From: Oscillatoriales cyanobacterium
Lineage (GTDB): Bacteria; Cyanobacteriota; Cyanobacteriia; Cyanobacteriales; Microcoleaceae
Direction: 5' to 3'
NCBI GenBank assembly: GCA_004292955.1
Contig: RDXX01000076.1
Span: 1-57,372 of the forward strand
DNA length: 57,372 bases
Positions 34,771 through 43,494 of the stretch are shown here, one piece after another. A program made the translations under genes and the position numbers. Position 1 is the stretch's first letter; the number at the start of each line of letters is the position of its first letter. The notes below the pieces were generated by a model that was not told where the DNA came from, did not search any database, and saw only the letters and a list, made by a program, of their open reading frames with translations.

Positions 34771-35625
34771 TCAAAGATTGTTGGTTAATTTGCGTTCAGT
34801 AACTAAAGTCAAACTTACCCATTCACCCTTGTCATTGTAACTGCGAATCATCCGAAATCGCAAGTCAGGTTCTACCAACCAACCGGCCTCAAAAAATATA
34901 GGTTTTCTGGATTCAATTTTCACCGGACAAGTGCAAGAACCGCCATCGGGAAGCAGTAAAACCTGCACGGGTGTTACACCTTCGTTAAAATTAATCACAG
35001 AACCGTCTATGTGGCCGCTAGAACTGATCACGTTACCATTAGTGCCAAAAGTGATTTTTTGCATGAGCCGATCGCCATTTTGCAAATTCAATTGCAGTTT
35101 GGTAGAATAACGATCGGGTGAACGCCAGTCTGGATACATCGTCACAGCCTCGCCCTCCCATTCTCCCAGCAAATCCCCAACAGTTAAAGGCGGACGTTCG
35201 GGGACATTTTTATCGGGCTGCTTTTCGCGAATTAAGGTAAGTTGGGATAAATTGCCGTCGGTATTGTAGAGCTGAACGAAGCGCAACCGGCGATAATTGT
35301 AGATAAAACCAAACTCGGCACCCGACTCAGAATAAGGCGCTAGTTGAATAGTTCCCTGACAAAAATTTCCATTCTCAAAAAACAGGATATCTCGTCCCAA
35401 ACTCTGATATTCTCGAACCAGTTCGCTGACTTCCGGTTCGCCGACACCGCTAGGATTGGGAGAGAAACGGCGCAGTTTCAACCGCACAGTTTTGTTATCG
35501 TTGAGTCCTTCGAGAGAAATAATGCTGGGAGTATCTTGAAGTATCTCTCCCCGCGTTGATAGCTGAGTGAAGGAACCGTGCCATTCTCCTAAGTTTTGCA
35601 GAAAGTTTTCCCACTGCGCTACCAT
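34771..35625 (-). CDS. DUF3598 (calycin-like) protein
   Basis: A 284-residue cyanobacterial DUF3598 protein, starting MVAQWENFLQNLGEWHGSFTQ, with a second similar barrel-like half beginning LLGEWEGEAVTMYPDW. The two WxG-type openings suggest a tandem lipocalin/calycin structure. Function unknown; likely a small-molecule or pigment-binding role by fold. I took the start at 35625 because family members begin MVAQW; the frame is open further upstream across the neighbouring gene. The last five residues and stop lie in a short repeat also seen at 48367-48390. Confidence 0.85.
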   Translation of the reverse strand: MVAQWENFLQNLGEWHGSFTQLSTRGEILQDTPSIISLEGLNDNKTVRLKLRRFSPNPSGVGEPEVSELVREYQSLGRDILFFENGNFCQGTIQLAPYSESGAEFGFIYNYRRLRFVQLYNTDGNLSQLTLIREKQPDKNVPERPPLTVGDLLGEWEGEAVTMYPDWRSPDRYSTKLQLNLQNGDRLMQKITFGTNGNVISSSGHIDGSVINFNEGVTPVQVLLLPDGGSCTCPVKIESRKPIFFEAGWLVEPDLRFRMIRSYNDKGEWVSLTLVTERKLTNNL

Positions 35626-35643
35626 ATTCTTACCTTTGGATAT

Positions 35644-36492
35644 ATGTCTAAAAATAGAATTATAACTCTGCTGACGGATTTTGGATTGAGCGATGTTTAT
35701 GTGGGAGTGATGAAAGGTGCGATCGCCCAAATCAACCCGCAGTTACAAGTGATTGACATTACGCACCAAATACCCTCCCAAAATATTGCGGCGGCGAGGT
35801 TTTGTTTGATGGCTGCTTTTGCTTATTTTCCAGCGGAAACTGTACACGTTGCTGTCGTCGATCCGGGTGTGGGTAGCAACAGACGCGCGGTGGCGGTGAA
35901 ATGTGCTAGTTGCTTCCTTGTCGGGCCGGATAACGGGTTGTTTAGTGGGGTGTTGAGTCGCGAAAATGCGTTAGCGAAGCCCGTCCCTACGGGGGCTACG
36001 CCAACGAAGAGGATCGCCGTTGTGGAGCTCACCAACCCCAAATACTGGCGTACACCCGAACCCAGCAGCACGTTTCACGGTCGCGATATTTTCGCCACAG
36101 CGGGCGCTCATTTGGCGAATGGGGTGCCGTTGGAAGAGTTGGGAAGGGCGGTAAGCGCTGCAAGTTTAGTGCAGCTAGAGATACCAAATTGCGCCGTTAC
36201 AGCCACAGGTGCGACAGGTTGCGTTCAATATGTCGATCGCTTCGGCAATCTAATTACCAATATCCCCAATAATTGCATTATAGGTAACAATTGGTCAGTG
36301 ATAATTAGCAATAGTTGCGATCTAATTCGCATCCCCAGCGGTAAGACGTACAGCGACAGCAAGCCTGGTGATTTAATAGCCATAATTGGTTCTGACGGTT
36401 GGCTAGAAATTGCCGTTAACGGCGGCAGCGCTCAATCCGTTTTACAGCTAGAAGTTGGAGATAAAATAGAAATAATATTATCAGGTTCGTAG
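35644..36492 (+). CDS. SAM hydrolase / SAM hydroxide adenosyltransferase (DUF62)
   Basis: 282 residues. The DUF62 family hydrolyses S-adenosylmethionine to adenosine and methionine using an activated water. Seen: IITLLTDFGLSDVYVG, VIDITHQIP, VDPGVGSNRRAVAV, GPDNGLFS, FHGRDIFATAGAHLANG and YVDRFGNLITNI. About 17 residues (LAKPVPTGATPTKRIAV) interrupt the pattern between GVLSREN and VELTNPKYW and are encoded by an inserted repeat at 35970-36020. The stop codon lies in the GTGAGGACTTTAGTCC palindrome. The start codon lies only 18 bp from that of the divergent DUF3598 gene. Confidence 0.9.
   Translation: MSKNRIITLLTDFGLSDVYVGVMKGAIAQINPQLQVIDITHQIPSQNIAAARFCLMAAFAYFPAETVHVAVVDPGVGSNRRAVAVKCASCFLVGPDNGLFSGVLSRENALAKPVPTGATPTKRIAVVELTNPKYWRTPEPSSTFHGRDIFATAGAHLANGVPLEELGRAVSAASLVQLEIPNCAVTATGATGCVQYVDRFGNLITNIPNNCIIGNNWSVIISNSCDLIRIPSGKTYSDSKPGDLIAIIGSDGWLEIAVNGGSAQSVLQLEVGDKIEIILSGS
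35970..36020. repeat. CGTCCCTACGGGGGCTA repeat inside the SAM hydrolase frame
   Basis: GCGAAGCCCGTCCCTACGGG and the following GGCTACGCC, an intergenic-type palindrome, add about 15 codons without breaking the frame. Confidence 0.6.
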
Positions 36493-36546
36493 TGAGGACT
36501 TTAGTCCGCATCAAAGCAGACAGGACTAAAGTCCTTACTACGAACC
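36484..36546. repeat. GTGAGGACTTTAGTCC palindrome, copy 2
   Basis: GGTTCGTAGTGAGGACTTTA and its inverse. The TAG in the left arm is the SAM hydrolase stop codon. Confidence 0.9.
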
Positions 36547-36553
36547 TATTTAT

Positions 36554-37450
36554 TCATCTAATTTTAGATTTTTCGGCAAAATCAACAACAGTTTTGCGGT
36601 ATTCGCTGCTGTTAAAAAAAGCATCTCCATTATTATGCTTAGCATTAGGAACCAGCAAAATTTGCTTGGGTTCACCAGCAGCAGCATACAACTTTTCACT
36701 CATCGCAGCAGGAATCAAAGGATCGGCACTTCCGTGGGCGAACAAAACCGGAATTCGCAGCAATTTAACTTTGTTCAAAGAATCAAACTTTTGCGTCAGC
36801 AGCAGCCGCACCGGAAACAGCCGCATCAAACTTTGGCGTTCTACCATATCCAGCATGGAAGTGAAAGAACTTTGAACAATTAAGCCCGCAACTTTAGGAT
36901 GTGTAACTGCTAATTCTACAGCAACAGCACCTCCGAGTGAATGGCCGTACAAAAAGATTTCGCTAGGCGACAATTGCCGCTGTTTGACTAAATAATTATA
37001 AGCTGTTTCCGCATCTTCATATATCCGCGCTTCGCTGGGAAAACTGCCTTGACTGCGCCCGTAACCCCGATAATCCATCAGCAATACAGAAAAACCCAAT
37101 TCCCGAAAGCGGTAAGATTGATTGATATTCGTACCGATGTTAAAGCCCTTGCCGTGCAGGTACAATAGGGTTCCTAGTGGCTGTGGATTGGCGGTTGGCA
37201 GCCACCAACCGTGAATTTTGTCTGTTTTTGCGGTTTTGGGCGATCGCCCGTTAACTGGCAACCAAACCTCTTCGTAGGGGATTTTAAAGGCATCCGGTGT
37301 TTTTTGGATTGTAGGTGTTGGGTCAAAGATGAGACGAGTTTGCAGGCTAAACAATATTATGCAACAGAGGATGTAGGTGATCGTCCAAAACTTCACCAAA
37401 AATAATATCCATTTATGAAAATATCTGTATTTCTTTGGTAATTTGCTCAT
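36554..37450 (-). CDS. Membrane-anchored alpha/beta hydrolase
   Basis: 298 residues. An N-terminal hydrophobic helix (FWTITYILCCIILFSLQ) anchors a BAAT/YqiA-type alpha/beta hydrolase. The oxyanion segment is LYLHGKG, the nucleophile elbow GHSLGG, the acidic residue is in HGSADPLIP and the catalytic His in PNAKHNNGD. Substrate unknown; related bem46-like proteins are thought to be esterases or thioesterases. Convergent with the SAM hydrolase gene, with only the palindrome between. Confidence 0.9.
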   Translation of the reverse strand: MSKLPKKYRYFHKWILFLVKFWTITYILCCIILFSLQTRLIFDPTPTIQKTPDAFKIPYEEVWLPVNGRSPKTAKTDKIHGWWLPTANPQPLGTLLYLHGKGFNIGTNINQSYRFRELGFSVLLMDYRGYGRSQGSFPSEARIYEDAETAYNYLVKQRQLSPSEIFLYGHSLGGAVAVELAVTHPKVAGLIVQSSFTSMLDMVERQSLMRLFPVRLLLTQKFDSLNKVKLLRIPVLFAHGSADPLIPAAMSEKLYAAAGEPKQILLVPNAKHNNGDAFFNSSEYRKTVVDFAEKSKIR

Positions 37451-37527
37451 GGCGGTACAATTAGCGATCGGTGATTCAATAGCACTAAAAACAACTATTA
37501 TCTCCCTTGAAGCACCACAATAAAGTC

Positions 37528-37629
37528 GGTTCGTAGTGAGGACTTCAGTCCGCGCGAAAGAAGGAATAAAGTCCGAACGATCGAACCATTTACTGAGCGA
37601 AAGAAGGACTAAAGTCCTGACTACGAACC
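37528..37629. repeat. GTGAGGACTTTAGTCC palindrome, copy 3 (extended)
   Basis: GGTTCGTAGTGAGGACTTCA, a middle AATAAAGTCCGAACGATCGAACC half-copy, then GGACTAAAGTCCTGACTACGAACC. Confidence 0.85.
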
Positions 37630-37682
37630 ATTTACTGCAAGTATCAGAAACCCGTTGAGTTCAAAAACCGGGTTTCTCATCT

Positions 37683-40283
37683 TTATCCAGCTACAACGAA
37701 ATTAACCAACTTTCCAGGAACCACAATTACCTTTTTAATCTCCTTACCCTCCAGGTGGCGCTTCGCCAAATCCGACTCGCGGGCGTAATTTTCCAAAGCA
37801 GCTTTATCCGCACCCGAAGGCACTTGAATAGTGCCGCGCGTCTTACCCATAACTTGAATTACCAGCGTAATTTCATCAGTAACTAAAGCAGATGGATCTG
37901 CAACAGGCCAAGTTTGCAAATGTACTGATTCGCTGTTACCAATCAAATGCCACAATTCATCAGCAATGTGCGGCGAAAAAGGCGCTAACAGCAAAATTAA
38001 AGTGTTAATTCCCTCGGCATAAACGGGCGAATCCTTACATTTAGCATCAGCCAGCGCATTGTTCAACTTCATCATTTCGGAAACAGCAGTATTAAACTGA
38101 TACTCGCCCTCCAAATCTTCTCGCACTTCCTTAATTGCCGTGTGAATCGCCCGCCGCAAATCCTTTTCAGCTTTACTTAGCAACTCTTTCTCCCCCCCTT
38201 GGGAAGGAATAGCAGAGGGTAAATTATCTTTCTCCCCCCCTTGGCAAGGGGGGGCTGGGGGGGGTGAAGCAAACTCTGTCACCACGCGCCAAACCCGATT
38301 TAAAAAGCGGAATTGTCCTTCCACATCAGCGTCATCCCACTCCAAATCCTTCTCCGGTGGCGCCTTGAATAAAATAAACATCCGCGCCGTATCAACCCCA
38401 TATTTCCCCATAACTTCCAAGGGGTCAACACCGTTGTATTTAGATTTGGACATCTTCTCATAGAAGACTTCCAAAACTTCACCAGTTTGCGGATCTTTAG
38501 GATTTTCGGGGTCTACATCTGATGCGGAAACATATTTGCCAGTCACAGGATTTTTGTATGCTTTGGCTTGCACCATTCCTTGAGTTAACAAGCGTTTAAA
38601 TGGTTCGTCGCAATCAATCAAACCCCGATCGCGCAAAACCTTCGTAAAGAACCGCGAATACAGCAAATGCAGGATTGCGTGCTCGATGCCGCCGACATAT
38701 TGGTCAACAGGCATCCAATCATTCGTCTTCGCAGAATCGAAGACTTGCGCTTGATTTTGAGCATCAGGATAGCGCAAAAAATACCACGATGAATCCATAA
38801 AAGTATCCATCGTATCCGTTTCGCGCTGCGCCGGAGTGCCACAACTCGGACAAGGAACGTTTACCCATTCCGGCATCTTTGCCAAGGGCGAACCTTTGCC
38901 AGTAAATTGTACATTTTCCGGCAACAATACGGGTAAATCCGATTGTGGGACAGGCACTGTTCCGCATTTAGGACAGTGAATTACCGGAATCGGAGCGCCC
39001 CAATAACGCTGTCTAGAAATCAACCAATCTCTCAAGCGATATTGCACTCGCGCTTTGCCACAACCTGAATTTACGGCAGCTTGAATAATGGCGGCTTTGC
39101 CTTTAATTGAATCCATCCCGTTGAAGCTTTCGGAATTAATCATAATTCCTGGTTCGGTGTAAGCTTCCGTCAGCGGAACTTCATCATCATCCACAATTAC
39201 TACTTTAATCGGTAGTTCATATTGATTGGCAAACTTGAAATCTCGCGTGTCGTGGGCGGGTACTCCCATGACTGCGCCGGTGCCGTATTCGTACAACACG
39301 TAATCCGCAATCCAAATCGGAATTTCTTCATCGTTGAAAGGGTTGATTGCTTTGCCACCTGTGGGGATACCGCGCTTTGGTTTGTCATCAGCCGTGCGAT
39401 CCATTTCACTTTGCAATGCAACTTCTTTGATGAACGTATCAACAGCGGCTTTTTGGTCTGCCGTGGTCACTAGCTGAGTTAACGGATGTTCCGGCGCTAA
39501 AACAACATAACTCACGCCATAAATTGTATCGGGACGAGTGGTAAAAACGGCGACTTTTTCATCCATGCCGACAATGGGAAATTCTAAGTAAGCGCCGACA
39601 GATTTACCAATCCAGTTGGCTTGCATTAATTTGACTCTTTCGGGCCAATCTGGCAATTTATCTAAGTCGTTTAATAACTGTTCGGCGTAATCGGTAATTT
39701 TGAGGAACCACTGCCGCAATAATTTGCGCTCGACTTTGGCACCGGAACGCCAGGAACGACCTTCGTTGTCTACTTGTTCGTTGGCTAAGACGGTTTGGTC
39801 GATCGGATCCCAATTAACTGCGGCTTCTTTCTGATATGCTAATCCTGCTTCTAAAAATTGCAAAAACAGCCACTGAGTCCACCGATAATAATCGGGAGAA
39901 CAGGTTGTAACTTCTTTTGTCCAGTCGAAAGAAATACCCAGGCGGCGAAACAAGCCTTTCATCTGGGAAATGTTTTGATATGTCCATTCTGCGGGGGGAA
40001 TTCCGCGCTCGATGGCCGCATTTTCTGCCGGCAAACCAAAAGCGTCCCATCCCATGGGATTGAGTACGCGATAGCCTTGCATCCGCTTGAGTCTGGCAAT
40101 TACATCGATGATTGTGTAGTTGCGGACGTGCCCCATGTGCAGGCTTCCCGACGGGTAGGGAAACATGGATAAGGCATAAAATTTAGGCTTTTCGGTATCT
40201 TCTGGCATTTGGTCTAAGTTTTGCTCAGCCCATGTCTGTTGCCATTTTTCTTCTATGGATTGGGGGTTGTATCTGGAGTCCAC
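37683..40283 (-). CDS. leuS: Leucyl-tRNA synthetase
   Basis: An 866-residue class I aminoacyl-tRNA synthetase. Seen: the HIGH-type motif PYPSGSLHMGHVRNY near residue 45, the editing (CP1) domain with VFTTRPDTIYGVSYV, a zinc-type knuckle CPKCGTVPVP...CPSCGTPAQRE, and KMSKSKYNGVDP at the second signature. Between the catalytic core and the anticodon domain (VVTEFA to LLSKAEKDLRRAI) a segment of about 30 residues reads SPPPAPPCQGGEKD...IPSQGGEKE, encoded by a C/G-rich repeat at 38186-38268. The rest aligns with normal bacterial LeuRS, so the insertion seems tolerated. Confidence 0.96.
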   Translation of the reverse strand: MDSRYNPQSIEEKWQQTWAEQNLDQMPEDTEKPKFYALSMFPYPSGSLHMGHVRNYTIIDVIARLKRMQGYRVLNPMGWDAFGLPAENAAIERGIPPAEWTYQNISQMKGLFRRLGISFDWTKEVTTCSPDYYRWTQWLFLQFLEAGLAYQKEAAVNWDPIDQTVLANEQVDNEGRSWRSGAKVERKLLRQWFLKITDYAEQLLNDLDKLPDWPERVKLMQANWIGKSVGAYLEFPIVGMDEKVAVFTTRPDTIYGVSYVVLAPEHPLTQLVTTADQKAAVDTFIKEVALQSEMDRTADDKPKRGIPTGGKAINPFNDEEIPIWIADYVLYEYGTGAVMGVPAHDTRDFKFANQYELPIKVVIVDDDEVPLTEAYTEPGIMINSESFNGMDSIKGKAAIIQAAVNSGCGKARVQYRLRDWLISRQRYWGAPIPVIHCPKCGTVPVPQSDLPVLLPENVQFTGKGSPLAKMPEWVNVPCPSCGTPAQRETDTMDTFMDSSWYFLRYPDAQNQAQVFDSAKTNDWMPVDQYVGGIEHAILHLLYSRFFTKVLRDRGLIDCDEPFKRLLTQGMVQAKAYKNPVTGKYVSASDVDPENPKDPQTGEVLEVFYEKMSKSKYNGVDPLEVMGKYGVDTARMFILFKAPPEKDLEWDDADVEGQFRFLNRVWRVVTEFASPPPAPPCQGGEKDNLPSAIPSQGGEKELLSKAEKDLRRAIHTAIKEVREDLEGEYQFNTAVSEMMKLNNALADAKCKDSPVYAEGINTLILLLAPFSPHIADELWHLIGNSESVHLQTWPVADPSALVTDEITLVIQVMGKTRGTIQVPSGADKAALENYARESDLAKRHLEGKEIKKVIVVPGKLVNFVVAG
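38186..38268. repeat. CCCCCCTTGG repeat inside the leuS frame
   Basis: Two units of CTCCCCCCCTTGG, separated by GAAGGAATAGCAGAGGG..., with a G-rich arm GGGGGGGCTGGGGGGGG. It resembles intergenic C/G-rich repeats and adds about 28 codons at a linker position. Confidence 0.7.
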
Positions 40284-40470
40284 AGTAATTGCTCCGTGCA
40301 GAGTTTAATAAAGTTGGCTTCAGTATTTTTGCACATTCATGGGGCCGCGATTAGGATTCTTTTGCACCCCCAAGGATTTTGGCTCTAATATCTGTATTAT
40401 ATATTGTAGTATATGAATTTTGAGTTGGGGGCGATTTCTAGGTTAAAAGAATCAGACTTATGTACGGGTG

Positions 40471-40621
40471 GTCAGAAACCGGGTTTTTACGAGAATACTT
40501 GGTTACAGTCGATAAAACCCCAAAAAACCCGGTTTCTTGGGTCGGAAATGGGTGTTCAGAAACCGGGTTTTTACGAGAATACTTGGTTACAGTCGATAAA
40601 ACCCCAAAAAACCCGGCTTCT
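40471..40621. repeat. Tandem duplication, period 84 bp, with AGAAACCGGG arms
   Basis: Two copies of CAGAAACCGGGTTTTTACGA through CCCCAAAAAACCCGG, starting at 40473 and 40557. Confidence 0.9.
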
Positions 40622-40640
40622 TTAGTCAGAAATGCTTTAT

Positions 40641-40757
40641 TCAGTTGACTGTTGACTGTTGACAGTTGACAAAAGAAGGAAGAGGATTGGAGTAATTAAT
40701 AGTCTTCTTTTAATTTATCCTTAAAAAGTAGAGGCTTTAAACCAATTCTTTCTGGTA
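40641..40757 (-). repeat. Composite dispersed element, copy D
   Basis: Read on the minus strand: CCAGAAAGAATTGGTTTAAA, AAATTAAAAGAAGACTATTA, ATTACTCCAATCCTCTTCC, then GTCAACTGTCAACAGTCAAC heptamers. Confidence 0.85.
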
Positions 40758-40790
40758 ATTCCTAAAAGCATAAATAACTGCAATTGCCAG

Positions 40791-40819
40791 AAAGCAGATT
40801 TATTTGATAAATCTGCTTT
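40791..40819 (-). terminator. Probable terminator of the first Uma2 gene
   Basis: A 12-bp stem AAAGCAGATTTA / TAAATCTGCTTT with a short loop lies 18 bp after the stop. The U tract is weak (CTTTCT), so termination is uncertain. Confidence 0.5.
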
Positions 40820-40837
40820 GTTAGCATTTATTCCTGC

Positions 40838-41581
40838 TTAGATGCTATCAGGATCGATGTTCAATTCCCGCAGTTTTGCAGCTAAAAGTTGAGACCTTTG
40901 AGCTGCTTGTTGAGCCTTGAGAGCTTCTTGTTCGGCACGCTGAAATTCTTGTTCGGCACGCTCAGATTCTTGTTCGGCACGCTGAAATTCTTGTTCTGCG
41001 CGCCGTCGCTCTAATAGCCGCTGTGCATTTATTTCGGAATAGGAAAGAAATCTTTCTCCATCAGGGCGATAGATTTCCAAACCTTCTTCTGGCAACTCAA
41101 ATCGCACTCCCAGTCTGGGACTTGTCCATCCCTCCATTGGTTCAATTGGTTCTAAGATTCCTTCAAGTCTTTGCCAACCTTCCAGCTCATTTGTTTGCGG
41201 ATCGTAAACGTAATACTCGTCAACTCCATAACGCTGGTAAAATGAAAATTTTTTATTCATTTTAGTTTGGCTGTCGTTGTGGGAGCGAATCTCAAAGACG
41301 ACTTGGGGAGCAATATTGTCTTCGCGAGATTGTATGTAGGAAAGTCGATCGCCTTTTGGTCGGCCAAATATCACCATCGTATCTGGTGCTTGAGAAATAT
41401 CTGGTCTACCTTCAACCGGATACCAGAGTAAATCTGCTGCTACAAACACGTTGGGGTCATCTTCAAACAGCGATTCGCAACCTTCTTTGATTGTGACAAT
41501 TAATTTGTATTGAATTGTACTTTCTGCCATTGGTTGACCGTCGCTGGATGGATAAATAATTTCTTCGGTTGTGACTTGCAT
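40838..41581 (-). CDS. Uma2-family (DUF820) nuclease-like protein with heptad tail
   Basis: About 247 residues. The Uma2 domain shows LLWYPVEGRPDISQAPDTMVIFGRP, APQVVFEIRSHNDS and YGVDEYYVYDP, the Asp/Glu positions of a PD-(D/E)XK-like fold. The C terminus is a coiled coil of seven-residue units (RAEQEFQ, RAEQESE) coded by a 21-bp DNA repeat at about 40928-41000. Uma2 proteins are exceptionally abundant in cyanobacteria; function unknown. I start at the ATG giving MQVTTEEIIYPS; an in-frame ATG 78 bp upstream is possible. Paralogue of the 44306-45064 gene. Confidence 0.85.
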   Translation of the reverse strand: MQVTTEEIIYPSSDGQPMAESTIQYKLIVTIKEGCESLFEDDPNVFVAADLLWYPVEGRPDISQAPDTMVIFGRPKGDRLSYIQSREDNIAPQVVFEIRSHNDSQTKMNKKFSFYQRYGVDEYYVYDPQTNELEGWQRLEGILEPIEPMEGWTSPRLGVRFELPEEGLEIYRPDGERFLSYSEINAQRLLERRRAEQEFQRAEQESERAEQEFQRAEQEALKAQQAAQRSQLLAAKLRELNIDPDSI

Positions 41582-41685
41582 TGTGGTTGTCTCCGAGAAG
41601 TATCTCAGCTTAATTATACTATTGTTGGAAGCAGGGATATCGGGTGAGGAATTAGCCAAAGCCTAAGTTCCTCAAGATAGAAGAT

Positions 41686-42282
41686 TCAAAAGAGGGAGCA
41701 GCGGCGCTTTAAGGCTTGTTGTAAAATCGTGTTATAGAGTTTTTCCTTAACAGTATAAGCTCCGAATCTTTCCAAGTGGGGATTGTTCATTTGAGCGTCG
41801 AATAGTAGATAAGATCGATCGCGCAATCTCTCCACCAACTTCACCATCGCCACCTTAGAACCCTCGGGAATCCGGTAAAACATCGATTCCCCGATAAACG
41901 CGCCACCTATAGACAATCCCAAAATACCGCCCGCCAATTCGTCGCCGCACCAAGTCTCGAAGCTGTACGCCCAACCAGCCTCATACAATCCCCAGTAAAT
42001 CTGCTTGAGTTCCTTAGAAATCCACGTCGTTTCTCGATCGGCACAACCCTCAACCACCGCCCCAAAATCGCGGTTTACAGCCACCGAAAACCGTTCTTGA
42101 TTCAATGCCCGGCGGAGCGATCGCGGATAGATAAATCTCTCATCCAGGGGTATCAGCGCCCGCTGGCGGCTCGAATACCACCCCAAACTCTCCTCGCCGT
42201 CATTCGCCATCAAGAAATAGCCTTGCGCGTATCCCTGTATAATTGACGGTATATCATATTGCATAAATTTATCAGTTGTCAT
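41686..42282 (-). CDS. aat: Leucyl/phenylalanyl-tRNA-protein transferase
   Basis: A 198-residue enzyme that attaches Leu or Phe to the N-terminal Arg or Lys of proteins, marking them for ClpS/ClpAP degradation. Seen: IIQGYAQGYFLMAND, LGWYSSRQRALIPLDERF, ETWCGDELAGGILGLSIGGAFIGESMFYR and LLFDAQMNNPHLERFGA, all strongly conserved. The start could be six codons further in (MQYDIPS). Divergent from the next small gene with a 47-bp gap. Confidence 0.94.
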   Translation of the reverse strand: MTTDKFMQYDIPSIIQGYAQGYFLMANDGEESLGWYSSRQRALIPLDERFIYPRSLRRALNQERFSVAVNRDFGAVVEGCADRETTWISKELKQIYWGLYEAGWAYSFETWCGDELAGGILGLSIGGAFIGESMFYRIPEGSKVAMVKLVERLRDRSYLLFDAQMNNPHLERFGAYTVKEKLYNTILQQALKRRCSLF

Positions 42283-42329
42283 GTTTGCCGCTAACTTTTC
42301 AAAGTCAACATTAGCAATTACGAATAATC

Positions 42330-42659
42330 ATGTCTGAAACCATCCAACCTATTACCTTGCCGCCCGCCCAAAACCCCGAGCAAGAAGGCCAATGGCTCCA
42401 AGAAACGCTGCTGGCATGGCTAGACTCCGAGTTTATCCCAGAAGCAGCCAACCAGCAAATAGCTAAAAGAGCAGCCCAAATCTACCTCCGCCAGCGCATG
42501 GAAGGCGAAAACGATTTGGGCAGCCTCGTAATTGCGATCGTCACCGAAATGCAGGCCTATGATTTTTCTAAAAGCTTTTACGGCGAATTTGCGATCGCCA
42601 ATGCCGTCAGCGACTTATTACTCGAAAGTCTCGGTATCGATAAATGCTGCGGCCAATGA
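42330..42659 (+). CDS. Conserved small cyanobacterial protein
   Basis: A 109-residue acidic, soluble protein without a recognised domain. The pattern WLQETLLAWLDSEFIPEAANQQIAKRAAQIYLRQRMEGENDL followed by FAIANAVSDLLLESLGID looks all-helical and well conserved in style. I recognise it only as a conserved cyanobacterial hypothetical. Divergent from aat. Confidence 0.7.
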   Translation: MSETIQPITLPPAQNPEQEGQWLQETLLAWLDSEFIPEAANQQIAKRAAQIYLRQRMEGENDLGSLVIAIVTEMQAYDFSKSFYGEFAIANAVSDLLLESLGIDKCCGQ

Positions 42660-42820
42660 AGCAAGAAGGTTCGGCAACGGATTTTGTAACCGATGTAACG
42701 GATGTCTAAAGGAAGAAGTAGGAAGAAGCAAGAAGGACAAAGCAAGAAGGAAGTTTGAGCTGAAATCTGAAACAAAAATAAACCCCAAACATAATCTTGC
42801 AGATTATTTATAAGTTTTTT

Positions 42821-42853
42821 TCCTTCTTCCTTCTTCCTTTTTCCTTCTTCCTT
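42821..42853. repeat. CTTCTTC heptamer array
   Basis: Units of TTCCTTC/TTTTTCC, same type as 11909-11954, followed by CAACTGT units at 42890-42912 that end 4 bp from the rpsN stop. Confidence 0.85.
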
Positions 42854-42889
42854 CAGACTAATGACAACTAACAAATATTAACTGTCAAC

Positions 42890-42912
42890 TGTCAACTGTC
42901 AACTGTCAACTG
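42890..42912. repeat. CAACTGT heptamers at the rpsN 3' end
   Basis: Three AACTGTC units ending 4 bp before the rpsN stop codon on the other strand. Confidence 0.9.
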
Positions 42913-42916
42913 ACTT

Positions 42917-43219
42917 CTACCAGCTAGACTTCACAACACCGGGCAAAAGACCTTCGTGAGCCATTTCTCGCATCATGTTCCGAGACAGTCCGAAATCGCG
43001 GTAGTAACCCCTGGGGCGACCTGTAGCCCAGCAGCGGTTCCGCAAGCGAGTCCGCGAACTGCCGCGGGGTAGCTGTTGCAGTTGGCGGTGAATCGCCATT
43101 TTGTCCATCTGGTTCGCTGCTTGGTCGAACTGATCTTTCAGGTCTTCGCGCTTGTCAGCGTACTTGTCTACGAGTCTTTGGCGCTTTTTCTCGCGCTCGA
43201 CCATGCTCTTTTTAGCCAT
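42917..43219 (-). CDS. rpsN: 30S ribosomal protein S14
   Basis: A 100-residue S14 of the long, zinc-free type: MAKKSMVEREKKRQRLVDKY at the N terminus and RLRNRCWATGRPRGYYRDFGLSRNMMREMAHEGLLPGVVKSSW at the C terminus, complete. In cyanobacteria it is often separate from the large ribosomal operon, as here. It stands alone with no obvious terminator other than the heptamers. Confidence 0.97.
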   Translation of the reverse strand: MAKKSMVEREKKRQRLVDKYADKREDLKDQFDQAANQMDKMAIHRQLQQLPRGSSRTRLRNRCWATGRPRGYYRDFGLSRNMMREMAHEGLLPGVVKSSW

Positions 43220-43317
43220 AATCTGTTGATATCCTTAGATAAATCACAATCTACTATTTTACTATATTTTGGTGGTTTTAGATCATTTTTATTTTAATTA
43301 CTTTTTTTGTTGACAAG

Positions 43318-43484
43318 ATTTTTGCAACAGGTAAGATGCCTTTTCCACAATTATTTAAGCTTTTTTGCAACAGGCAAGATGCCTGTTCCACAATTATTTC
43401 TGTTGTTTTGCAACAGGCAAGATGACTATTTCACAATCATTTCTGTTGTTTTGTGGGACAGGAATCTTGCCTGTCCCTGAAATT
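43318..43484. repeat. GGAACAGGCATCTTGCC repeat array, four units
   Basis: Four units such as GCAACAGGCAAGATGCCTGTTCCACAATTATTT in the same direction, then an inverted GGGACAGGAATCTTGCCTGTCCC. The cores match the repeat found inside the FGGY kinase frame. Confidence 0.85.
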
Positions 43485-43494
43485 AATAAAACAT

